Of a stretch of 16,118 bases of DNA, positions 5,895-13,598 are shown in pieces. Both the position numbers and the translations under genes were made by a program. The notes beneath the pieces were generated by a model, which worked only from the letters and a program-made list of their open reading frames with translations, was not told where the DNA came from and did no database searches. Each line of letters begins with the position of its first letter. The stretch's first letter is position 1. This DNA is from an uncultured Lachnospiraceae bacterium (GTDB taxonomy: Bacteria; Bacillota; Clostridia; Lachnospirales; Lachnospiraceae): the NCBI GenBank assembly GCA_946566415.1, contig CAMNWW010000025.1, forward strand, positions 1 to 16,118. The letters run 5' to 3'.

Positions 5895-6950
5895 TTGAAA
5901 GAGATGAAAAGCGGAAGAAAAATAATAGAGCTTTTAGGAATTGGAATTTTGCTCTTATTGATGCTGGCAGGATGTACTCTCTCTGGATGCAGCGGCGTCC
6001 GCAGAAACGGCAGCGGCAGCCAGGAGGAATTTGACTATTTGATCACAGTCGGGCTGGCACAGTCGGGCAGTTCGTCCACATGGAAGACGGCAAATACGGA
6101 GTCGTTTAAAAGCATATTTACTGAAGACAATGGTTATGAACTTCTGTATGAAGACGCTATGCTGGATCAGGAAAAACAGCAGAAGGCAGTCAGGAAATTC
6201 ATAGATGAAGGTGTAGATTATATTATACTGTCGCCAGTCGTTGAAACAGGATGGAGGGAGCTTTTAGAGGAGACAAAGGAGGCGGGAATCCCTGTGATTT
6301 TGGTTAACCACCTTATTGACGAAATAGACACTTCTCTTTACGAATGCTGGATCGGAACAGATTTTCATCAACAGGCTTTAGATATTGGAGAATGGCTGGA
6401 AAACTATTTAGAGTCCAGGGGGGAATCTTCGGAGGAAGAAAAGAAGGATGAGGAAAAAAAGGAAGTGATTTTTGCCGCAATCCAAGGGTTTATCGGTTCA
6501 TATGAACAAATAGAGCGGGCGGCAGGATATGAAGAATTTCTGGAAAAACACGACGATTGGAATATGCTGGGCAGGCAGACCGGAGCGAATCAAAGAGAGA
6601 CGGGAAAGGAAGTCATGAAGCTCTTTTTGGAACAAGTGCCGCTCCCTGACGTGGTGATAGCAGAAGATGAGGAGATGGCGTTGGGCGCTGCGGATGCTCT
6701 TAAGGAAGCGGAGATAGAAAAAGAGATTATCTTAGTCAGTTGTGGGGCCGCACAGTAAGTACTTAAAGCAATTGAGGATGGAAATATAACGGCCGCATTT
6801 GAGCAAAACCCACTCATTGCGCGCAAGACAGCAGAGATCATTCAAAAGCTGGAGGCAGGCGTTGCAGTGGACAAGAGACAATTTATAGACGGTACATATT
6901 TTGACGCGTCTATGGACTTGGAAGAAGTGAGCGAAGAGCGGAGATACTGA
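5895..6950 (+). pseudogene. Sugar-type ABC substrate-binding lipoprotein, interrupted by an in-frame TAA
   Basis: A periplasmic-binding-protein-like lipoprotein of the ribose/galactose type (Peripla_BP_4-like). It has a basic start, a hydrophobic segment (about 11-25) and a lipobox LAGC with C27. Family features include the early GLAQSGSSSTWKT strand, DQEKQQKAVRKFIDEGVDYI and GIPVILVNHL. An acidic/lysine-rich insertion lies near residues 173-188. Codon 288 is TAA (6756-6758), but the same frame continues for 63 codons to TGA (6948-6950), encoding VLKAIEDGNITAAFEQNP and the C-terminal helix typical of the fold. The whole frame, 351 codons, is a normal family length, so one base change (for example from GAA, CAA or AAA) explains it. 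The truncated product would lack the last strands and helices of the C-terminal lobe and is probably non-functional. The start is uncertain: TTG 5895 lies 3 nt and ATG 5904 12 nt after AGGGGG (5886-5891). No permease or ATPase gene is adjacent. Confidence 0.8.
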
Positions 6951-6978
6951 AAAAGGGGACAAAAATGCGGTCCAGTGG

Positions 6979-7007
6979 TTGATTCCCGGCGAAAATACGT
7001 TTACAAT
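6979..7007 (+). promoter_or_regulatory. SigmaA-type promoter for rpiB
   Basis: TTGATT (6979-6984) and TACAAT (7002-7007) are 17 bp apart. The predicted start near 7014 gives an 88-nt leader that contains the two-hairpin element. Confidence 0.75.
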
Positions 7008-7027
7008 AAAAGGGATTTCATTAGGAA

Positions 7028-7092
7028 ACCCCGTGGGCGGGGTCCCTGAATTCAGACCGCCTAATCGGCGATAAGTTTTAATAGGAAAGGAG
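7028..7092 (+). promoter_or_regulatory. Two-hairpin leader element upstream of rpiB (copy B)
   Basis: ACCCCG (7028-7033) pairs with CGGGGT (7038-7043) around TGGG. A second stem, 7056-7061 with 7067-7072, encloses the loop TAATC. Compared with copy A before adk (1-60), the linker TCAGA, the loop pattern TAWTC and the purine-rich tail into the ribosome binding site are kept. One pair of the second stem changes from T-A to C-G, a compensatory change, while the next pair is lost (C opposite A). The element lies fully inside the predicted rpiB transcript. The ribosome binding site AAGGAG (7087-7092) follows 14 nt after the second hairpin. The function is unknown and a shared regulator of adk and rpiB is inferred. 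Confidence 0.6.
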
Positions 7093-7101
7093 AAAATAGG
7101 A

Positions 7102-7545
7102 ATGAAGATAGGAATTGCGAACGATCATGCGGCGACGGATATGAAGAAAGAAATATTAGAATATTTGGTCAAGAGAGGGCATGAGGTTGTGAACTATGGG
7201 ACGGATTCGTATGAAAGTGTTAACTATCCAGAATTTGGGGAAAAGATCGGACGTGCTGTGGCATCCGGCGAGGTAGATCTGGGAATTGCAATCTGCGGCA
7301 CAGGGCTGGGAATTTCCCTGGCGGCAAATAAGGTTCACGGAGTACGCGCCGCGGTATGCTCTGAACCATATACGGCGAGACTCTCAAGACAGCATAATAA
7401 TGCGAATGTGCTGGCGTTCGGCGCAAGGGTCGTCGGAATCGAGATGGCAAAAATGATTGTTGATGAGTGGCTTGGCGCAGAATTTATGGGGGGAAGGCAT
7501 CAGGACCGTGTGGATATGATTATGGAGATCGAAAACCGTCCATAG
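7102..7545 (+). CDS. rpiB: Ribose-5-phosphate isomerase B
   Basis: A cytoplasmic isomerase interconverting ribose 5-phosphate and ribulose 5-phosphate in the non-oxidative pentose phosphate pathway, and so feeding PRPP and nucleotide synthesis. The 147-residue protein belongs to the RpiB/LacAB family. It carries H9 in the ANDHAA motif, the catalytic C65 in AICGTGLGISLAANK, and H98 in SRQHNNANVLAFG, matching the RpiB active site. Some family members act on allose 6-phosphate or galactose 6-phosphate. The single-gene context, without an A/B pair, favours RpiB. AAGGAG (7087-7092) lies 9 nt before the ATG. The gene has its own promoter, a two-hairpin leader and its own terminator, so it is monocistronic. 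The upstream binding-protein pseudogene suggests a possible former link to pentose uptake, which is speculative. Confidence 0.93.
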   Translation: MKIGIANDHAATDMKKEILEYLVKRGHEVVNYGTDSYESVNYPEFGEKIGRAVASGEVDLGIAICGTGLGISLAANKVHGVRAAVCSEPYTARLSRQHNNANVLAFGARVVGIEMAKMIVDEWLGAEFMGGRHQDRVDMIMEIENRP

Positions 7546-7570
7546 GCTTCAGGAAAATCGGATAAAAAAT

Positions 7571-7611
7571 CCGGCTGACTGGGAATGGATTCCAGACAGC
7601 CGGGCTTTTTA
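7571..7611. terminator. Bidirectional terminator between rpiB and the histidine kinase gene
   Basis: CCGGCTG (7571-7577) pairs with CAGCCGG (7597-7603). After an A-A mismatch, CTGG (7579-7582) pairs with CCAG (7592-7595). On the plus strand it is followed by GCTTTTTATT, and on the minus strand by ATTTTTTATC. Both convergent transcripts can therefore end here. The TAA of the histidine kinase gene (7609-7611) is embedded in the plus-strand T-run. Confidence 0.85.
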
Positions 7612-9018
7612 TTGACCTTTAGGAAGAGAAAAAATGAATTCGGTCCCTACTCCTTCCGTGCTGATGACATTAATATTTTCATTATGTGCCTGTATAGCCT
7701 CTTTTACGATAGAAAGCCCCAGCCCGGTTCCTTTTTTATCCTTACCCCTGGATAAATCTGTTTTATAAAAGCGTTCCCATATTTTATTTATACTCTGTTT
7801 AGGGATTCCGATGCCGTAATCCTTGACAGAGATATAGATTTTATCGCCGCGCTCGGTAGTCTCAACAGTGATGGAAGATTCAGCGTCGCTGAATTTGATG
7901 GCGTTGTCCAGGAGGTTATAAAGTACCTGCTGGATCTTACGGCGGTCCGCATAGACCATAAGACTGCGGGAAGCAAATACAAGTTCAATGGAGATTCGTT
8001 TGGCAGTGCAGGTTCCCTCGAATGCTTCCGCCGTACTGCGGATCATCTCGTGAATGTCAAAATTCGTCTTGTCTAAGAGAAGGTCTTTGGTGTCAAATTC
8101 ATTAAGAGCCAACAGATCTTCTGTCAGGTCAGTCAGCCGTTCTGTTTCAAATAGTATGATTTTCAAGTATTTGTCCTGCATTTCCATGGGAATCGTGCCG
8201 TCGGCTATCGCCTCGACATACCCTTTTATGGAGGTCAAGGGAGAACGAAAATCATGAGAGACATTTGCTACAAACTTTTTCTGATAATCCTCCATATCCT
8301 TAAGTTGAGAAGACATATAATTCAAAGAAGCGGACAAATATCCCATTTCATCCTGGGAGTCTACGGGAATCACAACATCAAGGTTTCCGCAGGAATACTG
8401 CCTGGCGGCCTCTGAAATCTTCCTTAAGGGGCGGTAGATAAGATAGTGAATGCCTAGAAAAATGATAAAAGACATCAGATACACCACAATCACAATAATC
8501 GAAGTGCTTCGCAGAAGGACTTTGCGGGCCTCTTCTACATGTTCATAGGATTTGTGGATTAAAAGATACCCTTTTATTGAAAATTTCTGAGTCACAGGAG
8601 CGATAACTGTGATCACATCCTCGTTAAAATAGCCATGATAGTCCCCAATCATATAACGGTTTCCCCCAGTCTCGGCAGGATCGAAATCCTGGACGACGGA
8701 GGGTGTATGAAAGATATCGTCCGACCGGGAAGAAACAAGAATTTCCCCTTCCCGGTCGATGAACCATACAGCAGCGTCCAAGTATGAACTGATGGCATTC
8801 AACTGCACATACACATCAGAAGGTTCCGATATGCCGGAAAAATAGCCGGGTAAATATTCGGTAGCCATTAAGTTTGCTTCCTGATACAGACTGCCGGAAA
8901 AATCCTTTTCCAGGTAATCTGTGATGAGCGGCGGAAACAAAGCGCTTACAGTAAAAACACTCAAAAACCCAAAAATAATATACAGCACTATAAATTTGAG
9001 GTAGAGTGTACTTTTCAT
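7609..9018 (-). CDS. Two-component sensor histidine kinase
   Basis: A membrane sensor of 469 residues that should autophosphorylate and pass phosphate to the regulator encoded just upstream. Segments in order: transmembrane helix (about 7-29), an extracytoplasmic domain of about 140 residues, a second transmembrane helix (about 171-194), a HAMP domain (195-247), a HisKA helix with the phosphorylated histidine H255 in FVANVSHDFRSPLTSIKGY, and a HATPase domain. The HATPase domain has the N box (NLLDNAIKFS, N372), G1 (DYGIGIP, 400-406), an F-type segment (IWERFYKT) and G2 (GTGLGLSI, 430-437). No PAS domain is evident. The start ATG overlaps the TGA of the regulator gene by 4 nt (ATGA), and a GAGGTG just upstream serves as ribosome binding site. 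The signal it senses cannot be read from the sequence, as the external domain is not one I recognise. Confidence 0.93.
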   Translation of the reverse strand: MKSTLYLKFIVLYIIFGFLSVFTVSALFPPLITDYLEKDFSGSLYQEANLMATEYLPGYFSGISEPSDVYVQLNAISSYLDAAVWFIDREGEILVSSRSDDIFHTPSVVQDFDPAETGGNRYMIGDYHGYFNEDVITVIAPVTQKFSIKGYLLIHKSYEHVEEARKVLLRSTSIIVIVVYLMSFIIFLGIHYLIYRPLRKISEAARQYSCGNLDVVIPVDSQDEMGYLSASLNYMSSQLKDMEDYQKKFVANVSHDFRSPLTSIKGYVEAIADGTIPMEMQDKYLKIILFETERLTDLTEDLLALNEFDTKDLLLDKTNFDIHEMIRSTAEAFEGTCTAKRISIELVFASRSLMVYADRRKIQQVLYNLLDNAIKFSDAESSITVETTERGDKIYISVKDYGIGIPKQSINKIWERFYKTDLSRGKDKKGTGLGLSIVKEAIQAHNENINVISTEGVGTEFIFSLPKGQ

Positions 9019-9719
9019 TTCTTCACCTCAAATTTATAACCTATTCCCCAGACGGTGCTTAGGGACCAGGAGGGATGTTCCTTAATTTTTTCGCGGATTC
9101 TTTTGATATGCACGTCCACAGTCCGGGTGTCGCCGATATATTCATAGCCCCAGATCTGATCCAGGAGCTGCTCACGGGTAAAGACCTGGTTCGGGGAAGA
9201 AGCGAGAAAATATAAAAGTTCCAGCTCCTTGGGCGGCATGTCGATATTTACACCGTCTGCCATAACGGAATAATTCGTAAGATTGATGGAAATTCCGGGG
9301 TAATCGACGCATTTTCCCTTGCTTTCCGTCGCCGGATCTGCCTTGGCGGGCTGATAGCGGCGGAGCACAGCCTTGACCCGGGCAACCAATTCTTTCGAGT
9401 CAAAGGGCTTGATCATATAATCATCCGCACCTAGCTCCAATCCCAGTACCTTGTCGAACACCTCGCCTTTAGCAGAGAGCATAATGACAGGTACGGACGA
9501 CCTGCCGCGGATTTCCCGGCATACCTGGTAGCCGTCGATGCCGGGCAGCATCAGGTCTAAGAGTATTAAGTTCGGCTGATAGGAGTCAAACGCTAAGAGC
9601 GCATTTTCACCATCATGTACGATCATTGTGTCGAAGCATTCTTTTACCAAATACAGGGAAATCAATTCGGCAATATTCTCATCGTCATCAACTATTAATA
9701 TTTTCTGTTTTGCAACCAA
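9015..9719 (-). CDS. OmpR/PhoB-family response regulator
   Basis: A 234-residue DNA-binding regulator and the partner of the adjacent kinase. The receiver domain (about 5-120) has the acidic pocket DDD (11-13), the phospho-acceptor D55 in LLDLMLPG, S82 and K104 in IKPF. The C-terminal winged helix (about 140-231) shows PPKELELLYFLASSPNQVFT, the recognition segment TRTVDVHIKRIREKI and the terminal hairpin TVWGIGYKFE, typical of the OmpR group. It starts at TTG (complement of 9717-9719), supported by AAAGGAGA (complement of 9728-9735) at 9 nt. No ATG lies nearby in frame. The gene lies 14 nt after mutS2, so it is probably co-transcribed with it. Target genes cannot be deduced. Confidence 0.93.
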   Translation of the reverse strand: MVAKQKILIVDDDENIAELISLYLVKECFDTMIVHDGENALLAFDSYQPNLILLDLMLPGIDGYQVCREIRGRSSVPVIMLSAKGEVFDKVLGLELGADDYMIKPFDSKELVARVKAVLRRYQPAKADPATESKGKCVDYPGISINLTNYSVMADGVNIDMPPKELELLYFLASSPNQVFTREQLLDQIWGYEYIGDTRTVDVHIKRIREKIKEHPSWSLSTVWGIGYKFEVKK

Positions 9720-9733
9720 TTCACTTATCTCCT

Positions 9734-12109
9734 TTATTTGAACTCTACGATCGTGACCCCGGCATCGCCTTCGCCAAAAGCGCCGAGGCGGAATGATTTG
9801 ACATGTTTCTGTCTGCGCAAATACTGATGGATGCCGTTTCTGAGCGCGCCGGTCCCCTTGCCGTGGACGATGCGTACAGGGCTTAAATGGGCGAGATAGG
9901 CATCGTCTAAATATTTGTCAAGCTCGGCAACGGCCTCGTCGACCGTCTTGCCCAGCAAATTAATCTCGCTGCTGATATGCATGGATTTACTCATCTTCAT
10001 TTTGCCGCTGGAAGTGCGGTGCATTTGTTTGGCGCCAAGCACTAAAGGCTCCTCGATAATTTCCAGATCGGACATATGCACCTGCGAGCGTAGGATGCCC
10101 ATCTGGACAGACAGATTTCCCTTTGCGTCCGGAAGGGAATTTACAGTGCCGGTCAAATTCATGCTCAAAACTTTCACAGAATCTCCAAGATGAAAATCAC
10201 TGGCTTTATGGCTTTTTTTTGGTTTGGCCCTATCCAGGTCAGAAGATCCGCGGGTCTTTTCAAGCTGCCGGCGGATGCGTTCACGCTCTTTCTCCATCTC
10301 GGCGGCAGATACATTCTCTTTTCCGAATTTTCGGAAATTCTTCATTGTTTCATCAGCAAAATCCTTTGCTTCCCTCACAATCGCGCTGGCTTTTTCGTTT
10401 GCTTCCCGAAGAATTTTATCACGCTGGGTGTCAAGCTTCTCCTGCCGGCTCTTTATCTCGGATTTTAAGCGTTCTATTTCGCGCCGGTATGCGGCGACCT
10501 CGTCTCTTTCCCGTTCAATGGTCTTGCGGCTTGCCTCGAGGTCTGTCAAAAGATCTTCAAAAGAGGTTTCTTGATCGCTTAAGTGCGTCCGGGCGTCCGC
10601 GATGATTGAGGCGGGCAGTCCTAATTTTTCGGAAATAGCAAAGGCGTTGCTTTTCCCGGGAATCCCGATCAGCAAATGGTATGTCGGGCTTAATGTCTCA
10701 ACGTCAAATTCACAGCAGGCATTTTCAACGCCGGGAGTGGATAGAGCGAACACTTTAAGCTCGCTGTAGTGTGTGGTAGCCATCGTACGGATACCGCGCT
10801 TATGCAGGCATGAGAGGATCGCAATAGCAAGCGCGGCGCCCTCTGTAGGATCTGTGCCCGCACCCAACTCGTCAAAGAGCACAAGCGACTGCTCGTCTAT
10901 ATTTTTCAGGAATGAAACAATGTTCGTCATATGGGACGAAAATGTGCTTAAAGATTGTTCGATGCTCTGCTCGTCTCCGATGTCGGCAAATACACGATGG
11001 AATACGGAAAGCTCCGAGCGGTCCAGAGCAGGAATGTGGAGCCCTGCCTGTCCCATCAAAGTAAAGAGCCCTACTGTTTTCAATGAAACAGTCTTACCGC
11101 CTGTATTCGGGCCGGTGATGATAAGCAGATCAAAATCTTCTCCTAGAGTGATGGAGATCGGCACCGCTTTTTTCTTATCTAAAAGGGGATGGCGTCCTTC
11201 ACGTATCCGTATCCGCTTTTCCGCGTTAAATACAGGCCGGCTGGCATTCATATTAAGCGCCAGGGTGCCTTTTGCAAAAATGAAATCCAGTTCTGTCAAA
11301 ATTTTATAATTCAGGCGGATTTCTTCAATATATCCGGCAGCCTCCTCGCTGAGACGCGCGAGGATCACCTGAATTTCCTCCTGTTCCTGGGCATAAAGTT
11401 CCTTCAAGTCGTTATTCAGTTTTACGACGGACATCGGCTCGATAAAAAGCGTGGAGCCGGTGGCGGACTGGTCGTGTATCATGCCGTTCACCTGACCGCG
11501 GTATTCCGCCTTTACAGGCAGACAATAGCGGTCGCCCCGCATGGTGATGATGGCATCCTGGAGATAAGAGCGAAGAGAACCATTCAAAAGGCTGTTCAAA
11601 GTGGAATGGATTTTGCCGTTCATCCCACCTATACCGCGCCGTATCTGCCGAAGTTTCGGACTGGCGTCGTCGCTGATTTCTTCCTCGCTCAAAATACAGC
11701 GGTCGATCTCCGCACTGACCTTGGCAAGCGGGGTAAGCTGTTCAAAATAATAATCCAGACAGTCGGCAGGCTCTTCCGTTGTGTCGTGTCTCCCGTACGC
11801 CTTTGCTGTGGCAGCAGTCTTAAGCAGTCTTGCGACCGCTAAAAGCTCTGGAGCCGAAAGCGAACTTCCAATCTCCAGACGCCGGAGCGAATCGTTCACC
11901 GGACAGCATCCCCCAAAAGACAGATGCCCTTTTTTAACGATCCGGTTAAAAGCGGCGGCGGTTTGTTCCTGCGCTGTATCGATAGATGAGATATCTGTCA
12001 TCGGCCTTAGTTTCCGGCATAAATTTTTCCCGCCCGGCGACGAGGACAATTCACACAGCATATTTATAATTTTCGTAAATTCCAATTTATCTAATGTTTT
12101 CTGATTCAT
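9734..12109 (-). CDS. mutS2: Endonuclease MutS2
   Basis: A MutS-family ATPase with a C-terminal Smr domain. In this family the protein suppresses homologous recombination in some bacteria, and in B. subtilis it acts on collided ribosomes. It is not part of classical mismatch repair. The 791-residue product shows the clamp and core region, Walker A GPNTGGKT (333-340), Walker B LVLFDELGAGTDPTEG (about 409-424), a long coiled coil (about 515-630), a KOW-like region (HLGDSVKVL) and the Smr domain (about 718-791) with HGKGTGALR. The usual Smr N-terminal LDLRG motif reads INLLG here, so its Asp and Arg are replaced. As I recall this variant occurs in related Clostridia. The start is ATG (complement of 12107-12109), about 10 nt after AAAGGAA. 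An in-frame GTG seven codons earlier overlaps that site and is not favoured. It heads an operon with the two-component genes. Confidence 0.94.
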   Translation of the reverse strand: MNQKTLDKLEFTKIINMLCELSSSPGGKNLCRKLRPMTDISSIDTAQEQTAAAFNRIVKKGHLSFGGCCPVNDSLRRLEIGSSLSAPELLAVARLLKTAATAKAYGRHDTTEEPADCLDYYFEQLTPLAKVSAEIDRCILSEEEISDDASPKLRQIRRGIGGMNGKIHSTLNSLLNGSLRSYLQDAIITMRGDRYCLPVKAEYRGQVNGMIHDQSATGSTLFIEPMSVVKLNNDLKELYAQEQEEIQVILARLSEEAAGYIEEIRLNYKILTELDFIFAKGTLALNMNASRPVFNAEKRIRIREGRHPLLDKKKAVPISITLGEDFDLLIITGPNTGGKTVSLKTVGLFTLMGQAGLHIPALDRSELSVFHRVFADIGDEQSIEQSLSTFSSHMTNIVSFLKNIDEQSLVLFDELGAGTDPTEGAALAIAILSCLHKRGIRTMATTHYSELKVFALSTPGVENACCEFDVETLSPTYHLLIGIPGKSNAFAISEKLGLPASIIADARTHLSDQETSFEDLLTDLEASRKTIERERDEVAAYRREIERLKSEIKSRQEKLDTQRDKILREANEKASAIVREAKDFADETMKNFRKFGKENVSAAEMEKERERIRRQLEKTRGSSDLDRAKPKKSHKASDFHLGDSVKVLSMNLTGTVNSLPDAKGNLSVQMGILRSQVHMSDLEIIEEPLVLGAKQMHRTSSGKMKMSKSMHISSEINLLGKTVDEAVAELDKYLDDAYLAHLSPVRIVHGKGTGALRNGIHQYLRRQKHVKSFRLGAFGEGDAGVTIVEFK

Positions 12110-12133
12110 TACCGTCAATTCCTTTCGCACTCT

Positions 12134-12156
12134 ATTCTACCGTATTTACGGTGGAA
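12134..12156 (-). promoter_or_regulatory. Candidate mutS2 -10 box with overlapping palindrome
   Basis: On the minus strand TAGAAT (complement of 12134-12139) can serve as a -10 box. The -35 region is T-rich without a good match, so the promoter is weak or activator-dependent. Directly upstream and overlapping by one base is the inverted repeat ACCGTA-TT-TACGGT (12139-12152), which has the form of an operator for a dimeric regulator. Confidence 0.35.
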
Positions 12157-12190
12157 AAGAAAGTAAAAAAGAAGAACATTTTGATAATGA

Positions 12191-12219
12191 TTGAACATTT
12201 GAAAAGAATCATGTATACT
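12191..12219 (+). promoter_or_regulatory. SigmaA-type promoter for the HtrA-like gene
   Basis: TTGAAC (12191-12196) and TATACT (12214-12219) are 17 bp apart, with the expected start near 12226. The octamer GAACATTT occurs at 12174-12181 and again at 12193-12200, overlapping the -35 box. This 19-bp-spaced direct repeat could be a regulator site, though the region is A/T-rich and chance is possible. Confidence 0.75.
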
Positions 12220-12269
12220 ACAAGATAAAGGTAATGCAGGAACTCTTTGATAAATAAGGAGATTGCGCA

Positions 12270-13556
12270 ATGTCTGAAGAACGGGAAGAGAATCAGAAGC
12301 AGGGGACAGAAGGGGAGGAAGAATATTCATTTCTCCAGGAGACGGTCAAAGATGAGCAGGCGACATGGAAAAAGGGTCTTTGCGTGTTATGGAAGACAGC
12401 GGTAAAAGGGATGATTTTTGGGCTCGCGGCCTGCACAGCTTTTTATATCATGAAGCCTTGGCTGGATACACCACTTCAAAAAGAGAATGAGAAGGTCACG
12501 ATTCCGGAAGATGAGGAAGAAGAGGAAACGGAACCGATAGAAGAGACAGAAGAGCCGGCTGAAGAGCTGGTTTATCCGGCGCTGACTCTGGACAATTATC
12601 GTGAGCTGGCAAGGGCTGTTTATCAGGTTGCGGCGGAATCAAATAAATGCGTGGCGGAAGTCAGCGCAGTGCGGGCGGAGGAGAACTGGGAGAACGCATC
12701 GTTTGACACGGCCAATAGTGTGTCAGGGACTATCGTGTGGGAAAATGCGGTGGAAGTACTTGTGTTGGCTCCGGCGAGGATTGCGAGAGACGCTCAAAGT
12801 CTCAGCGTTACCTTTTTGGACGGCATAAAGTATCCGGCGACGCTGAAGAAACAGGATCTAAACTTAGGGCTGGCAGTATTTTCCATAGAAGCGGGGAAGC
12901 TGTCCGACACAACGCGGAATCAGATCCAGCCGGCAGTATTTGGCAATTCTAATATTATAGGTAAGGGCGACCCAGTAATCGTCCTGGGGAAACAGTTTGG
13001 ATATGCGGGAGGCGCAGGTTATGGGATCGTAAGTTCAACTAGAAACCGCATTTCTGTGGCGGATGGGGAATACAGGATTCTTTCAACTGATATTGCGGCG
13101 GCGGACGGCGGAAGCGGCGTGCTTTTTAATCTCAGCGGCGAAGTGATTGGGATTGTGGATCAAAAGATGAGCAGCCAGGGGAGCATGAATCTGGTGACGG
13201 CCTATGCTATTTCAGATATTAAGAGTTATATTGAGGCGTTGTCTAACGGGAAAGCAATACCATACCTTGGGATAAACGGTGTAGATGTGACGGAGGCAGT
13301 ATCGGAGGAACAGGGGATTCCGAAGGGGGTTTATGTACGGGAAATAGAAGTGGATTCTCCGGCAATGCAGGCGGGAATCCAGAATGGTGATGTGATCATA
13401 GAGATGAACAAAAGCAAGGTGACCACCGTTTCCGGGATGAATAAAACCTTGATGGAGTGTCAGGCAGGAGAACAGATCAGCATTCGCGGAAAGCGTCAGG
13501 GAGCATCCGGATATGTGGATATGGATTTTGATATCACAGTGGGGAGTAAAGAATAG
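12270..13556 (+). CDS. Membrane-anchored HtrA-like protein with PDZ domain and degenerate protease triad
   Basis: A 428-residue protein with HtrA architecture: an acidic cytoplasmic N-terminus, one transmembrane helix (about 44-61), an acidic Glu-rich linker (79-99), a trypsin-like fold (about 112-325) and a PDZ domain (about 330-425) beginning YLGINGVDV. The fold is recognisable from SVTFLDGIKYPATL, GLAVFSI, GYGIVSSTRN and LFNLSGEVIGI. The catalytic residues are gone: the His position falls in VLVLAPARIA (a non-His near 169-170), the Asp of the usual DLAVL is G200 in GLAVF, and the Ser of GNSGGPL is G281 in DGGSGVL. It is therefore predicted to be a pseudoprotease, perhaps a substrate-binding or scaffold protein on the outer face of the membrane. 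Homology is inferred from motifs; that it cannot cleave is a strong inference. AAGGAG (12256-12261) sits 8 nt before the ATG, and it follows a good promoter. Confidence 0.85.
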   Translation: MSEEREENQKQGTEGEEEYSFLQETVKDEQATWKKGLCVLWKTAVKGMIFGLAACTAFYIMKPWLDTPLQKENEKVTIPEDEEEEETEPIEETEEPAEELVYPALTLDNYRELARAVYQVAAESNKCVAEVSAVRAEENWENASFDTANSVSGTIVWENAVEVLVLAPARIARDAQSLSVTFLDGIKYPATLKKQDLNLGLAVFSIEAGKLSDTTRNQIQPAVFGNSNIIGKGDPVIVLGKQFGYAGGAGYGIVSSTRNRISVADGEYRILSTDIAAADGGSGVLFNLSGEVIGIVDQKMSSQGSMNLVTAYAISDIKSYIEALSNGKAIPYLGINGVDVTEAVSEEQGIPKGVYVREIEVDSPAMQAGIQNGDVIIEMNKSKVTTVSGMNKTLMECQAGEQISIRGKRQGASGYVDMDFDITVGSKE

Positions 13557-13598
13557 GAACAAGGGATAAGGTGAGAACAAAAAGGAAAGAGGACTGGC

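Noticed and set aside
6756..6758. Programmed readthrough or recoding at the TAA
   Set aside because: TAA is the least leaky stop, the following base is G and no stem-loop or selenocysteine-type signal is evident. A simple nonsense change is more likely.
10123..11842. Long open frames on the plus strand opposite mutS2
   Set aside because: They are antisense to a well-supported gene, have no family resemblance and no ribosome binding sites. They are a by-product of codon composition.
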